A DNA stretch of 64,000 nucleotides, taken from the NCBI RefSeq assembly GCF_031585635.1, contig NZ_CP134195.1, positions 3,348,001-3,412,000 of the forward strand, given 5' to 3'. A program made the translations under genes and the position numbers. Of this stretch, positions 48,005 to 56,113 are shown one piece after another (the stretch's first letter is position 1; each line of letters starts with the position of its first letter). The stretch comes from Paraburkholderia sp. FT54. GTDB lineage: Bacteria > Pseudomonadota > Gammaproteobacteria > Burkholderiales > Burkholderiaceae. The notes under the pieces were generated by a model. It saw only the letters and a program-made list of their open reading frames with translations. It did not search any database and was not told where the DNA came from.

Positions 48005-48211
48005 AAGACGACCCTCAACCGCCGTTCAGGCCCGCACAAATCACCGACAGCTTCCGGATCGCAACGGCCGTTCGGCTTGACACTCAGTCCCACAATTCAT
48101 TGGCCGCTGAAGTCTCTTATGCGGCGCGCCGCAAAAAATGGCGGCGACCGCAAAGTCAAAGTCTATGCTGGCGCTGGGCGGCGCAACGAGAGGGATGCCC
48201 TGCTCGAGGTC
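48005..48211. other. Spacer between IS110 element and catabolic genes
   Basis: About 207 bp; a plus-strand frame (48077-48367) runs through it and into the lyase gene but has no recognisable product. I see nothing else in it. Confidence 0.4.
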
Positions 48212-49090
48212 TTAGTCTGCGTGTGCGCGATCGAACGCCCACACTTCGGGGAAACCCATCAACTCGCACATCTCGGAGAACGGATACATCGCGTCGGCGG
48301 CGGCTTCCGTGCTCCTGTGCGCCAGAATCTGCCCGTACATCTCCTTGAGCGCCTTCGCGACGGCTAAAAAGCCTGAAGCCGGATAGATCGCGAGAGAGAA
48401 ACCGAGCTTCTGCAACTCATGGGGCGCAAGCTGCGGCGTCCGTCCACCTTCGACGACGTTCACCAGCAACGGAACATTGAAGGTTCGCCCGATCGTTTCG
48501 AGTTCCTCGATACTTTCCGGCGATTCGATGAACAGCACATCCGCACCAGCCTTCGCATACGCCTCGCCACGACGCAGCGCTTCATCGAGGCCGAGGGATG
48601 TACGTGCATCGGTGCGTGCGACGACCTGGAAATCGCGATCGCTGCGGTTTTCCACGGCAACCTTGATTTTGCGCACCATATCCTCGACCGGGATCACCCG
48701 CCGCCCCGGTGTATGGCCACATTTCTTCGGGAATTCCTGATCCTCGAGTTGAATGCCTGCCGCTCCCGCTTGCTCATAACCTCGGACGGTATGCGCGACG
48801 TTCAGTAATCCGCCATAACCCGTGTCGCCGTCGCAGATCATCGGCGTGTTCGTGCCGCCGCAGAATGCCGCGACGCGATTGACCATGTCGGTGTAGGTCG
48901 CGAGACCCGCATCCGGCAGACCGAGGTACGACGCTACGGTGCCGAAGCCCGTCATATAGAGGCACTCGAAGCCCATTGAGTCGGCCATCTTCGCGGAGAT
49001 CATGTCGAAGATTCCGGGCGCAGTGACAATCTCCCTGCGCGCGAACCGCGCTTTCAACGCTTGACGCTTGCTTTGCTGTGTGACGCTCAT
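48212..49090 (-). CDS. Isocitrate lyase / PEP mutase superfamily C-C or C-P lyase
   Basis: TIM-barrel enzyme of 292 residues. The Mg-binding loop is ICDGDTGYGG and the catalytic loop is EFPKKCGHTPGR, where KKCGH marks lyases (2-methylisocitrate lyase, oxaloacetate or dimethylmalate lyase types) rather than true PEP mutases. The substrate is a 2-hydroxy or 2-oxo dicarboxylate derivative, not fixed by sequence. The ATG at 49090 (MSVTQQSKRQ) is preferred; the frame opens 48 codons earlier. It forms a unit with an MFS transporter and GntR regulator, suggesting uptake and cleavage of one organic acid. Confidence 0.85.
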   Translation of the reverse strand: MSVTQQSKRQALKARFARREIVTAPGIFDMISAKMADSMGFECLYMTGFGTVASYLGLPDAGLATYTDMVNRVAAFCGGTNTPMICDGDTGYGGLLNVAHTVRGYEQAGAAGIQLEDQEFPKKCGHTPGRRVIPVEDMVRKIKVAVENRSDRDFQVVARTDARTSLGLDEALRRGEAYAKAGADVLFIESPESIEELETIGRTFNVPLLVNVVEGGRTPQLAPHELQKLGFSLAIYPASGFLAVAKALKEMYGQILAHRSTEAAADAMYPFSEMCELMGFPEVWAFDRAHAD

Positions 49091-49121
49091 ACGTGTCCTG
49101 TTTAACGAGTGAAGTGAAGTT

Positions 49122-50534
49122 TCAACGTTGCGATTCATGTGAAAGCGATGACGCCGGCAGTGCATCGTTCGTGTCGATCGAAGGCGCAATGTCCTCGAGC
49201 GAGCGTCGATTCGTCTCGATACCGAACACTGCAAGGACGACCGCCAACACGACCAGCGCGCCGATGATCATCGTCAGCACGTCCTTCACACCACCCGTCG
49301 CGTACATCATGACGACGAGTTGCGGCGCGAAGATGCCTGTAATGCGCCCGGCGCAACCCGCGATGCCACTTGCCCGCATGCGGTTCTCCGTGGCGAAGAG
49401 CTCGGGGATGTAGGTCGCAATGCCCAGCGCCACCATCAGATACGTGAGCGTGAACAGCAGGAAGCCGAGCAGCGTCGCCATTTCGATGCCGGTGGAATGC
49501 CCGTATAGCCAGCCAATCACCGCCGCGAGCGCCGACACCGCGATGAGCCCCTTCTTGCGCCCGACCTTGTCGGCGAGAAGTACGCCTAGCAGCGCGCCTG
49601 CCGGTCCGCCGAGCGACATTAGCGCCGTATAGCCCAGCGACGATGCCATGCCGATGCCCTGTTTCATCAGGAACGTTGGCACCCAGACGATGAAGCCGTA
49701 AATCACCATGTTGATCGCAACCTGCACGATGATAGACACGAACGTGCGGCGGATCTGCGAGGGCCCGAAGAGCTCCAGCAACGTAGTTTTCTTGGTGACG
49801 GTGTACGGCGCATTGACGACGGGCGGCAACGTTGAATTGTGCGCCGACTCCTCCTCCGCTGCGCGCAGGATCGCTTCGGCTTCGTCGTAGCGGCCTTTCG
49901 ATTCGAGCCAACGCGGTGACTCGGGCATCTTTTTGCGAAGGACCCACACGATCATCGCGCCGATGCCAACGATTGCGAACATAGCGCGCCAGCCGATCGA
50001 CGGGATGATCAGATAGCCGAGAAACGTCGAAAAGAACAGCGCCGAGTTGGTGATGAGCGACAGATACGCTGACCATTTTCCGCGCACGGTGGGCGGCATG
50101 AATTCGCCGACCGATCCGTAACCGACGACGATCTCCGCGCCCAGGCCGAGGCCCATGAAAAAGCGGCACACAATCAGCCACGTCATGTTCGGCGCAAACG
50201 CGCCCGCGATCGACGCGAGACCGAGCACTGCGAGATTGAATTGATACGTGAATTTGCGGCCTTTCGCGTCACCCAGCACGCCGGCGGCAAACGCGCCAAT
50301 CAACATGCCGATGAACGTCGACGAGAGGAACGCCGCGTTCAGGTGCATCGTTGACCAGCCGGTCTTTGCGAGCGCGCCGAGCACGCCGCCGGCAAGGTAA
50401 ATGTCGAACGAATCCAGGAACATGCCCCCGCCAATCAGCCACAGCACGCGCCTGTGAAAGCGTGAGATCGGCAATCGGTCGAGACGTGCACCGGCGCTTA
50501 CGGTGCGTACGGTTGTGCTATCTGTGCTCAGCAT
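49122..50534 (-). CDS. MFS transporter, sugar/organic-acid:H+ symporter type
   Basis: A 470-residue importer with twelve predicted membrane spans in two halves. The loop 2-3 signature is GVLGDAKGRKFTY, and loop 8-9 has LADKVGRKKGLI, the usual MFS motif A repeats. FLDSFDIYLAG in span 1 carries the Asp found in aromatic- and organic-acid symporters. The start at 50534 (MLSTDSTTV) is chosen because the region upstream is Arg-rich and out of character. It lies 31 bp upstream of the lyase gene in the same direction. Confidence 0.9.
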   Translation of the reverse strand: MLSTDSTTVRTVSAGARLDRLPISRFHRRVLWLIGGGMFLDSFDIYLAGGVLGALAKTGWSTMHLNAAFLSSTFIGMLIGAFAAGVLGDAKGRKFTYQFNLAVLGLASIAGAFAPNMTWLIVCRFFMGLGLGAEIVVGYGSVGEFMPPTVRGKWSAYLSLITNSALFFSTFLGYLIIPSIGWRAMFAIVGIGAMIVWVLRKKMPESPRWLESKGRYDEAEAILRAAEEESAHNSTLPPVVNAPYTVTKKTTLLELFGPSQIRRTFVSIIVQVAINMVIYGFIVWVPTFLMKQGIGMASSLGYTALMSLGGPAGALLGVLLADKVGRKKGLIAVSALAAVIGWLYGHSTGIEMATLLGFLLFTLTYLMVALGIATYIPELFATENRMRASGIAGCAGRITGIFAPQLVVMMYATGGVKDVLTMIIGALVVLAVVLAVFGIETNRRSLEDIAPSIDTNDALPASSLSHESQR

Positions 50535-50612
50535 GTGTCGTCTCCAGTGTTGTCGTCGTCGCGACGATCGAATGACTGCTCGTGATGCTGTTGCTGCCCA
50601 AACCATGCTGAA

Positions 50613-51317
50613 TCAGGAGGCGGGATGCTCCCGGTCGCGGCGGTCGAGCACTGCGTTTTCAGCGGCAAGAATGTGGCAACGCATGGCTGCTTCCGTCCAC
50701 GCGGCGTTGCGCTGCTCGAGCGCGCGAACGATTTCGAAATGCTGGCGTGCGCTGCGCACGCGGTCGTCGTCGCTATACGTGCCGAAGGTCCACTTGATGA
50801 GCGGCGTTTCCTTCATCGATTTGAGCGAGCGGTCGAGGCGCGCGTTGTTCCCGGCGGCCGTGATAATTGCGTGGAACTCTCCGTTCGCGCTGAACCACGC
50901 TTCGCTGGATTGAGGCGTGGATGGGCGTTGTGTGATCGCGAACATCGCATCAGCCAGCGTCTGGAGACGCCCGATGTCGGAAACACCGATGGACAAGGCC
51001 GCGCGTCCCGCGAGATAGGGCTCGACCAGAAGACGCGCCTCGAAGATCTCGCGTGCATCCTGCAAGGTCCACGCTTTCACGCGCACGCCGTAGTTCGGGC
51101 GCGTTTCAACCCACCCGTCGGCATCGAGACGCCGCAAGGCTTCGCGTACCGGCGTGCGACTCACCCCCAGACTCTTGGCAAGCTGTTCCTCGCGCAGATA
51201 TTCACCTGCGCCATATTGGCCGCTGGTGACAGCGTCCTTGATCGCGGTGTAGACGTCATCCGCTGAACGCACTGGTTCATTCTGCATTGTATGCAAAGTC
51301 TGAGTATCAAGCGCCAT
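50613..51317 (-). CDS. GntR-family (FadR/FCD) transcriptional regulator
   Basis: A 234-residue regulator. The winged helix spans residues about 22-85 with LREEQLAKSLGVSRTPVREALRR; the all-helical FCD ligand-binding domain follows, with an Asp/His metal-site pattern (ARLLVEPYLAG, EFHAIITAAGNN, AMRCHILAAE). It is the first gene of the minus-strand unit with the MFS and lyase genes and probably controls them. ATG 51317 has an AAGAGG leader and is preferred over ATG 51287. Two TTGTATGCAA repeats lie over the start region and upstream. Confidence 0.92.
   Translation of the reverse strand: MALDTQTLHTMQNEPVRSADDVYTAIKDAVTSGQYGAGEYLREEQLAKSLGVSRTPVREALRRLDADGWVETRPNYGVRVKAWTLQDAREIFEARLLVEPYLAGRAALSIGVSDIGRLQTLADAMFAITQRPSTPQSSEAWFSANGEFHAIITAAGNNARLDRSLKSMKETPLIKWTFGTYSDDDRVRSARQHFEIVRALEQRNAAWTEAAMRCHILAAENAVLDRRDREHPAS
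51286..51297. promoter_or_regulatory. Operator-like repeat 1 for the GntR regulator
   Basis: ATTGTATGCAAA, a near-palindrome of the TTGTAT(A/G)CAA type bound by many FCD regulators. It lies just inside the start of the regulator gene and recurs 62 bp away, suggesting autoregulation. Confidence 0.5.
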
Positions 51318-52091
51318 TTTGGCCTCTTCATGGCTGTCTAGGCTGACATTGTATGCAATTCACGACGCGATGAGATGTAGAGGATTTCCCGCAGTGCGGG
51401 GTTCTTTATCGGGTTTTGCAATGCAACCTGTAGCGTGCCTTGCGCGGCGGGACTCTAATACGAGCAGTGCGGATCGTCAGGAAGCCCCTTCCGGATGGTC
51501 GACGGCCTGCTGGCTTGGTGAAGGGCAAATGCGGCTGTTTTCGGTGGCGCCGACCCGGGGCAGCATTGCGCGCGACATCTCTGGTTCTACGAGAGGAGAT
51601 GCTGCGGCTGTCGAACGTCTCAACGGCCGCCAGCAGGTAGGCGAGGAGGCAGACAGGCAGCCGGTGCCCGCAACGCGGCGCTGTTCTCGCGCGCCGCGTT
51701 CCCGCCATTGTTTGCGCTGTGCGCGACGGCGGCTGACCGGCCGACTTGCTCACAACTTGGAACGATAACGATTGCGTCACGCCGTGAGCGCAGCGCCGCC
51801 GTCAAGCGCGGTTCGTTCACCCTCCTAAGACGTCGGTTGTCAAGGTGGAGCAGCCGTTTGACTGGCCACGTGCGTACGCCAACGAGGGTCGGCAACTGGC
51901 CGGTCGCTGCCTTACGCAATCACCGCCTAGGGCATAGATTATCGGAGGTATGCCCTCGACAGCGAGCAACGCGAATCGTCGTTCGCCCAGCACGGCTCCG
52001 ACGTCGGCTTCCAGAAGCACAGTAGTAATTCAGCACCTCCCTAGCAACAGGAGATATTATGGAACACCACCCACTCTCCATCGAGAAGCCG
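51318..52091. other. Gene-poor region downstream of the GntR promoter
   Basis: A 774-bp stretch that contains the second operator copy near its left end. Several open frames exist on both strands (for example 51319-51768 plus, 51406-51780 minus, 51817-52020 minus), but their Arg/Ser-rich composition and lack of motifs make them look like chance frames in GC-rich DNA. It is probably decayed sequence. Confidence 0.5.
51348..51359. promoter_or_regulatory. Operator-like repeat 2 for the GntR regulator
   Basis: ATTGTATGCAAT, a better palindrome than its partner at 51286. It lies 31 bp upstream of the regulator start, in the position of a promoter operator. Confidence 0.55.
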
Positions 52092-52325
52092 TCAATTGGG
52101 ATTTCTTAGCTTCAGTCTTGGAGCAGGAGCATCTTCGAACAGACCGTCGGCACTCTCCCGCGTAAGAATCCGAATATTCCCCGCGCCAAATGTCCCGCCG
52201 GTGGCCCAGGCGTACTCAAAAATCAGAACGTCCTCGATGCCATCGCCGTTGAAATCTGCTCGCGCCACTTCAATCAGTTGCTGCCCCATTCCTTCATCCT
52301 CCACTACGAGCAAGTTCTGGCGCAC
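52092..52325 (-). pseudogene. FG-GAP/VCBS-like protein, C-terminal fragment
   Basis: About 77 readable codons ending in a normal stop. The core ARADFNGDGIEDVLIFEYAW is a calcium-loop-like DxNxDGxxD unit as in FG-GAP/VCBS repeats, followed by TGGTFGAGNIRILTR. No proper start is visible; the same frame stays open to about 52365 (GELVIKTVRQ), where it runs into antisense of the tniB-like gene. The 5' part has been replaced, so this is a truncated gene. Confidence 0.5.
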
Positions 52326-53090
52326 AGTCTTGATGACGAGTTCACCCTCAGCATTCCTGAACCGTTCGGGATGACGCTTCTCGGTGCAGCCGGCGCTGGA
52401 AAATCGTTCTTGATCGAATGCCTTGAACAGAATCTCATGGGTTGGTCATTTCTGCGCCCCAACGCCGTACTCTGCGCCTCGCTGAAAGAAGAACCTACGG
52501 TCGCACAGATACAGGCAGATCTGCTCGCACGGTTCAACTACGTGATACCGCCTCGCATCACCAATCGAACGAATAAGAAGGTGTTCGATCTTCTGAAGGC
52601 AGCTGTCAAGGAGCGCGGTATCAAGCTGATTGCTCTCGACGAGTATCAACATGTGTTTCTTTCGTCAAAAAAAGACGTCCGCCCAGCGATCATCGACTGG
52701 ACAAAGCAGTTGATGACTGCTACGCAGCTACCGTTTCTATTGTCTGGAACGGAAATGCTGCGAGGCATTGAGACGGGTGATCCGCAGCTGTCGACACGAG
52801 TGTCCTCTCTTTATCATTTGCCAGAATTTCAGAATGACGCAGACTGGGTCGGCGTTCTGGATGCCATAGTCTCCCGCTCGGCAGAGATCGATCTATCACT
52901 GGTTTCCAGAAAACATACGGCAGTCTTCCGCGCCACTAAAGGAGTTTTCAGATCGCTAAAGGGTCTTCTGATCGAGGCGGCAATGGTCGCTGTGGACGCT
53001 GGTGAAAAGTCGCTGAAAATCGAGCATCTCGCTCTAGCTTACCAACGATACGTTGGAAACGCGTCGAGCAAAGGCAGCCCGTTCGTATGA
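52278..53090 (+). CDS. tniB: TniB/TnsC-like AAA+ ATPase (5' end uncertain)
   Basis: ATPase that in Tn5053/Tn7-like transposons selects the target and activates the transposase. Walker A is GAAGAGKS, Walker B is LIALDEYQHV, and the sensor strand is FLLSGTEMLRG. The gene overlaps tniQ by 4 bp, the standard order. The first 25-30 codons are also the antisense of a real-looking FG-GAP fragment, so the native N-terminus may be lost and the ATG at 52278 fortuitous. No transposase gene (tniA/tnsB) lies upstream. Confidence 0.75.
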   Translation: MLPHSFILHYEQVLAHSLDDEFTLSIPEPFGMTLLGAAGAGKSFLIECLEQNLMGWSFLRPNAVLCASLKEEPTVAQIQADLLARFNYVIPPRITNRTNKKVFDLLKAAVKERGIKLIALDEYQHVFLSSKKDVRPAIIDWTKQLMTATQLPFLLSGTEMLRGIETGDPQLSTRVSSLYHLPEFQNDADWVGVLDAIVSRSAEIDLSLVSRKHTAVFRATKGVFRSLKGLLIEAAMVAVDAGEKSLKIEHLALAYQRYVGNASSKGSPFV

Positions 53091-54109
53091 CCCAACTGCT
53101 AGATGCAAACTCATACCCCAACCAGGACGAAATCGAGTTGTACGAAGATGGCATGGGGTACGCACTTCGCATGGCGACCGCAAATGGGCTCACGTTTAGC
53201 GAACTGGCGCGCACATTCGCTTCTCCCGGCCATTGCTACATCCCGGCACGGGCTTCGGGAGCCTTGGCTCTGATGTTTGGTTGCACGCCGGCGCGATTGC
53301 AACGTGCCTTTGTCGCGCGATATTTTAGAGAAGGTCACCATACCGCACGATTCCTCACGCTCGAGTTCCTTCGTCCATACCATCTACGACAGAACGTTCC
53401 GCAAATCTGCCCTCTGTGCATTGAGATCTACAAGAAGGCTAAAGCATCGTGGTCAATCAGTATCATCACCTGCTGCACCGAACATAAAACCCAACTTCTT
53501 GATCGATGCGGGTGCGGCCGCAAGCTGTCTTGGCGCAGACCATCGATAGATTTCTGCGAATGCGGAAGCCGATTGGCGTCAACCGATCAGAAATGTCAAC
53601 CTGCATCGTGGCAGGAGTTGGAAGCGAGCAATCAAATGGAGTTCCTTCTCGGTCAAGTTCGTTTTCGACTGGCTGGTTCGGAGCGGACGCTAGCATGTTT
53701 TGACGGCGTGACAGCAGACACGTTTGCGCGTCTTGTATGGGCGTTCGGTGTCGTCGAAGATGATCAGAAAAGGGATTTCCCAACAAGCAGTAATCCTATC
53801 TCCTTAGCGCAGGCTCGCAATAACCTGCTCAACTGGCTTGCTGCCTCTCCGCGGGCGGTACGAGCCGCTTGCGACTCATCGACAGACTTCCGTTTTTTAC
53901 TGGAAGTCGCTGGCGACGCAAGGCCACGCAATTTAGCGTCGACGCCACTCGATCTTCGTCCGTTGATCGACACGGCGACTTATCATCAGGCCGTGATGAG
54001 GCACTATCGGACGGACAACCGGGAGCATCATGCATTAGTGGATGCTCGCGCTTATCGCAAGGGCTGGCTCGCGTGGATGGCTGCCAAGAATATGCGTTCA
54101 AGTCGATAG
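53087..54109 (+). CDS. tniQ: TniQ-family transposon protein
   Basis: A 340-residue zinc-finger protein of the TniQ/TnsD type. The N-terminal segment is followed by CPLCIEIYKKAKASWSIS, CTEHKTQLLDRCGCGRKL and CECGSR, giving the paired CxxC/CH zinc-binding pattern. TniQ proteins recognise target sites or link to guide complexes. It overlaps tniB by ATGA. With no transposase or terminal repeats visible, this is a transposon remnant or a domesticated pair. Confidence 0.82.
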   Translation: MTQLLDANSYPNQDEIELYEDGMGYALRMATANGLTFSELARTFASPGHCYIPARASGALALMFGCTPARLQRAFVARYFREGHHTARFLTLEFLRPYHLRQNVPQICPLCIEIYKKAKASWSISIITCCTEHKTQLLDRCGCGRKLSWRRPSIDFCECGSRLASTDQKCQPASWQELEASNQMEFLLGQVRFRLAGSERTLACFDGVTADTFARLVWAFGVVEDDQKRDFPTSSNPISLAQARNNLLNWLAASPRAVRAACDSSTDFRFLLEVAGDARPRNLASTPLDLRPLIDTATYHQAVMRHYRTDNREHHALVDARAYRKGWLAWMAAKNMRSSR

Positions 54110-54153
54110 CCGAGCTTTGAGACAGTAGATGAGACTGCTAGGTTTTCCACTGT

Positions 54154-54165
54154 TATAACGTTATA
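54154..54165. repeat. Perfect 12-bp palindrome downstream of tniQ
   Basis: TATAACGTTATA, 45 bp after the tniQ stop in an AT-rich patch. It may be a transposon end, a regulator site or chance. Confidence 0.35.
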
Positions 54166-54315
54166 TCAGCTGCACGCACGCTAGATATGAGAACGCGGTC
54201 TCGGATGGGCGCCACAGTTCCGACGACCGATCGATATTCATTATCGGTGGCGCTTCGCGCGTCAGGTAAGTCAGAGCAATTGCAAGAGGTCAGCTCAAAA
54301 ATACAACCGCATCAA

Positions 54316-54582
54316 TCACCTTTCGATTCGCTGCGACGGGATTGCGTTGAGAATCCAACACTCTTGATGGACATACATAAGCTCTAGGTGTTTCTTGTAA
54401 AGAGTGAACGCAGCGTCCAAGTTAGCGTGTGTTGTTGGCGAGGCGTTATGGTCATATGCTTCTTTCGCGGTTTCCCACTTCGTTTGTAGATCATGCGTCT
54501 GTGGAAAAGCCTGCGCCTTTATCTGTTTGTTCGCCATGTTCGAGATAGCGCCCGCGAACTTATATCCTTGCGGCACCATCAA
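54316..54582 (-). CDS. Small hypothetical protein
   Basis: Up to 88 residues. The region from MANKQIKAQAFPQTHDLQ onward is helical with balanced codon use (AKEAYDHNASPTTHANLDAA, YKKHLELMYVHQ), more protein-like than nearby frames. No family recognised. An internal ATG at 54537 gives 73 residues; the true start is uncertain. It is an isolated gene on the minus strand beyond tniQ. Confidence 0.4.
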   Translation of the reverse strand: MMVPQGYKFAGAISNMANKQIKAQAFPQTHDLQTKWETAKEAYDHNASPTTHANLDAAFTLYKKHLELMYVHQECWILNAIPSQRIER

Positions 54583-54900
54583 GCACTAACCGCGTTCTAC
54601 GTCATTACGTTTCTGTCGCTTCCTTTTGCTTGCCAGCGATGCGTGAAGACGTACTCGTTCCGTGTCGGGAATGTGCGCGCAGGGAATACGCGTTCGCACG
54701 CCTACGTGTCGCAATGGCCCGTCTTATGCGCGCGGATTCGGCTGTTGAAGAGGCGCTCGCAACCTGCTGGGTCAATGCCTGGGCGAGTGCAATTGGTAAT
54801 CTTCACTTTCATGGATTCGTCGAAGGGCGGGTCGGACGCAAGCCGAGGCGGTAATCGTTCGGCTCGCCCCTACGCGCTGCATGGGTGCCAATGCCGTCGC
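54583..54900. other. Gene-free region
   Basis: About 318 bp. A long plus-strand frame (54493-54936) covers it but has no motif and Arg/Ser-biased content. I see no RNA or repeat. Confidence 0.4.
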
Positions 54901-55224
54901 TTAGGCCAGACGCCGTGGCACTGCATGCCGACTTGACCTGCGTTGCTCCTTGCTCGTTGAAGTGAAATCGGTCGCCTGAAGTGGAACCATGTCTGAACTG
55001 GGGACTGAACGCTTCGTACTGGCTTGAGTCAGAATGCGATTCAGATACAAATAGAAATGTTCGAGTTGTCTCGCGTCCGAAACGGGGGGCTCGAGATCAA
55101 ACACGTTTTCGAGCACGCGGCGCGATACATGAAAACGTTGAGGTCCGTGGACAATGCGAACTTCGAAGACGACGCCGTCACTGTTGTGTGGCACCGCTGC
55201 CCAGATGAGCGAATGGCTAACCAT
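54901..55224 (-). CDS. Small protein, possibly DUF1488-like
   Basis: A 107-residue product. The middle (VVFEVRIVHGPQRFHVSRR then LENVFDLEPP and LEHFYLYLNRILTQAS) recalls the DUF1488 layout: a beta-rich half, a helix, and a helix with an aromatic-x-x-R/N-x-I pattern. The ATG has an AGGGGG leader 5 bp away. The C-terminal 30 residues are low-complexity. Family assignment is tentative; function unknown. Confidence 0.4.
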   Translation of the reverse strand: MVSHSLIWAAVPHNSDGVVFEVRIVHGPQRFHVSRRVLENVFDLEPPVSDARQLEHFYLYLNRILTQASTKRSVPSSDMVPLQATDFTSTSKEQRRSSRHAVPRRLA

Positions 55225-55432
55225 GGAGCCCCCTGAATCATGTCAGATCAAAAGATCGTCAAATCATGTTCGCACATGTCCGCGGGAGGGTGAATCATTT
55301 CGAAATTGTGACGCCTCATGATTTGACATCTTTACCACAGTCGACATGCTGCAGAGCAGCAAAAGCTGTAGAGTGAAAATATAGCGTCGGCAATCATGCG
55401 TCCGCGGTCGCAATATGACGGGAGAATGCGCC

Positions 55433-55681
55433 ATGACGACCTCTCATGCTTCCATGCCAACTGCCCCTGAATTGCATGTCTTCGAGCAAGCGGGAAGCTG
55501 GCATTGGGGCATTACCATTCCGCGTGCCAGGGGGAGCGGATTCAAACTCATCGCTTTCAGCGAGAGAACCTTCCCGGTTGAGGACGACGCCCGCAGGGAC
55601 GGGCGTCAAGCGCTGGCCAACGTGGCGGATAATGACACACGGCCCCCTCGCCACCGGCGCCCCGGAAGAGAACTTTTGTAA
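55433..55681 (+). CDS. Small hypothetical protein
   Basis: An 82-residue protein with ELHVFEQAGSWHWGITIPR near residue 13 and FKLIAFSERTFPVEDDARRDG next, a pattern I associate with small Burkholderiaceae proteins of unknown role. The ATG at 55433 has a GGGAGAA Shine-Dalgarno. The C-terminal RPPRHRRPGRELL looks unstructured. Lone gene. Confidence 0.45.
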   Translation: MTTSHASMPTAPELHVFEQAGSWHWGITIPRARGSGFKLIAFSERTFPVEDDARRDGRQALANVADNDTRPPRHRRPGRELL

Positions 55682-56113
55682 GTTCGCTGTGCAAAAATCG
55701 GAATCCCCTTAGGTCAGGAAGTCACAGCCATGGACCAGTTCATCATGCACCTGACGGCCCCCCTCCTTTCCGCAGACTCGACCCTACTGTTTTCGGCCTA
55801 CGGCTTCGGTTGGCCGCAAGCGCCAGTTCGGCGAACGCTCTCCCGAGCGGACGCTGGAGTCATCAATGGCAGCTTTCCGGCAGGTTGGGTGAATGTGTAC
55901 TGCCGGCCAAACACAGTCATTCGTGGAGGACTCGCTGGTGTCCTATGTCGAAGCTGAAACGGTCGTTCGACCTCCGGAGGCGCAGTTGGAGCACATGGCG
56001 CTTCTCGCGGGCAGGTCCGACCTCCCGGATTCGTGGAGGCCTTGGTGTCGGATCCGTCGCGCCGACCTGCGAGCGGGTTGCGCAAATTGCTTGCGCAATT
56101 CAGGTGCACGGAC
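55682..56113. other. Region of broken small frames
   Basis: A 432-bp stretch. A 75-codon frame at 55730-55957 (MDQFIMHLTAPLL..., AGGAAG leader) could be a small gene, and the adjacent frame continues with EDSLVSYVEAETVVRPPEAQ, as if a frameshift split one protein. No family recognised, so it is left unnamed. Confidence 0.3.

Noticed and set aside
51319..51768. 149-codon plus-strand frame near the GntR gene
   Set aside because: Overlaps the regulator's upstream region, Arg/Ser-rich, no family pattern.
54493..54936. 147-codon plus-strand frame
   Set aside because: Overlaps two better-supported minus-strand small ORFs and shows no domain.
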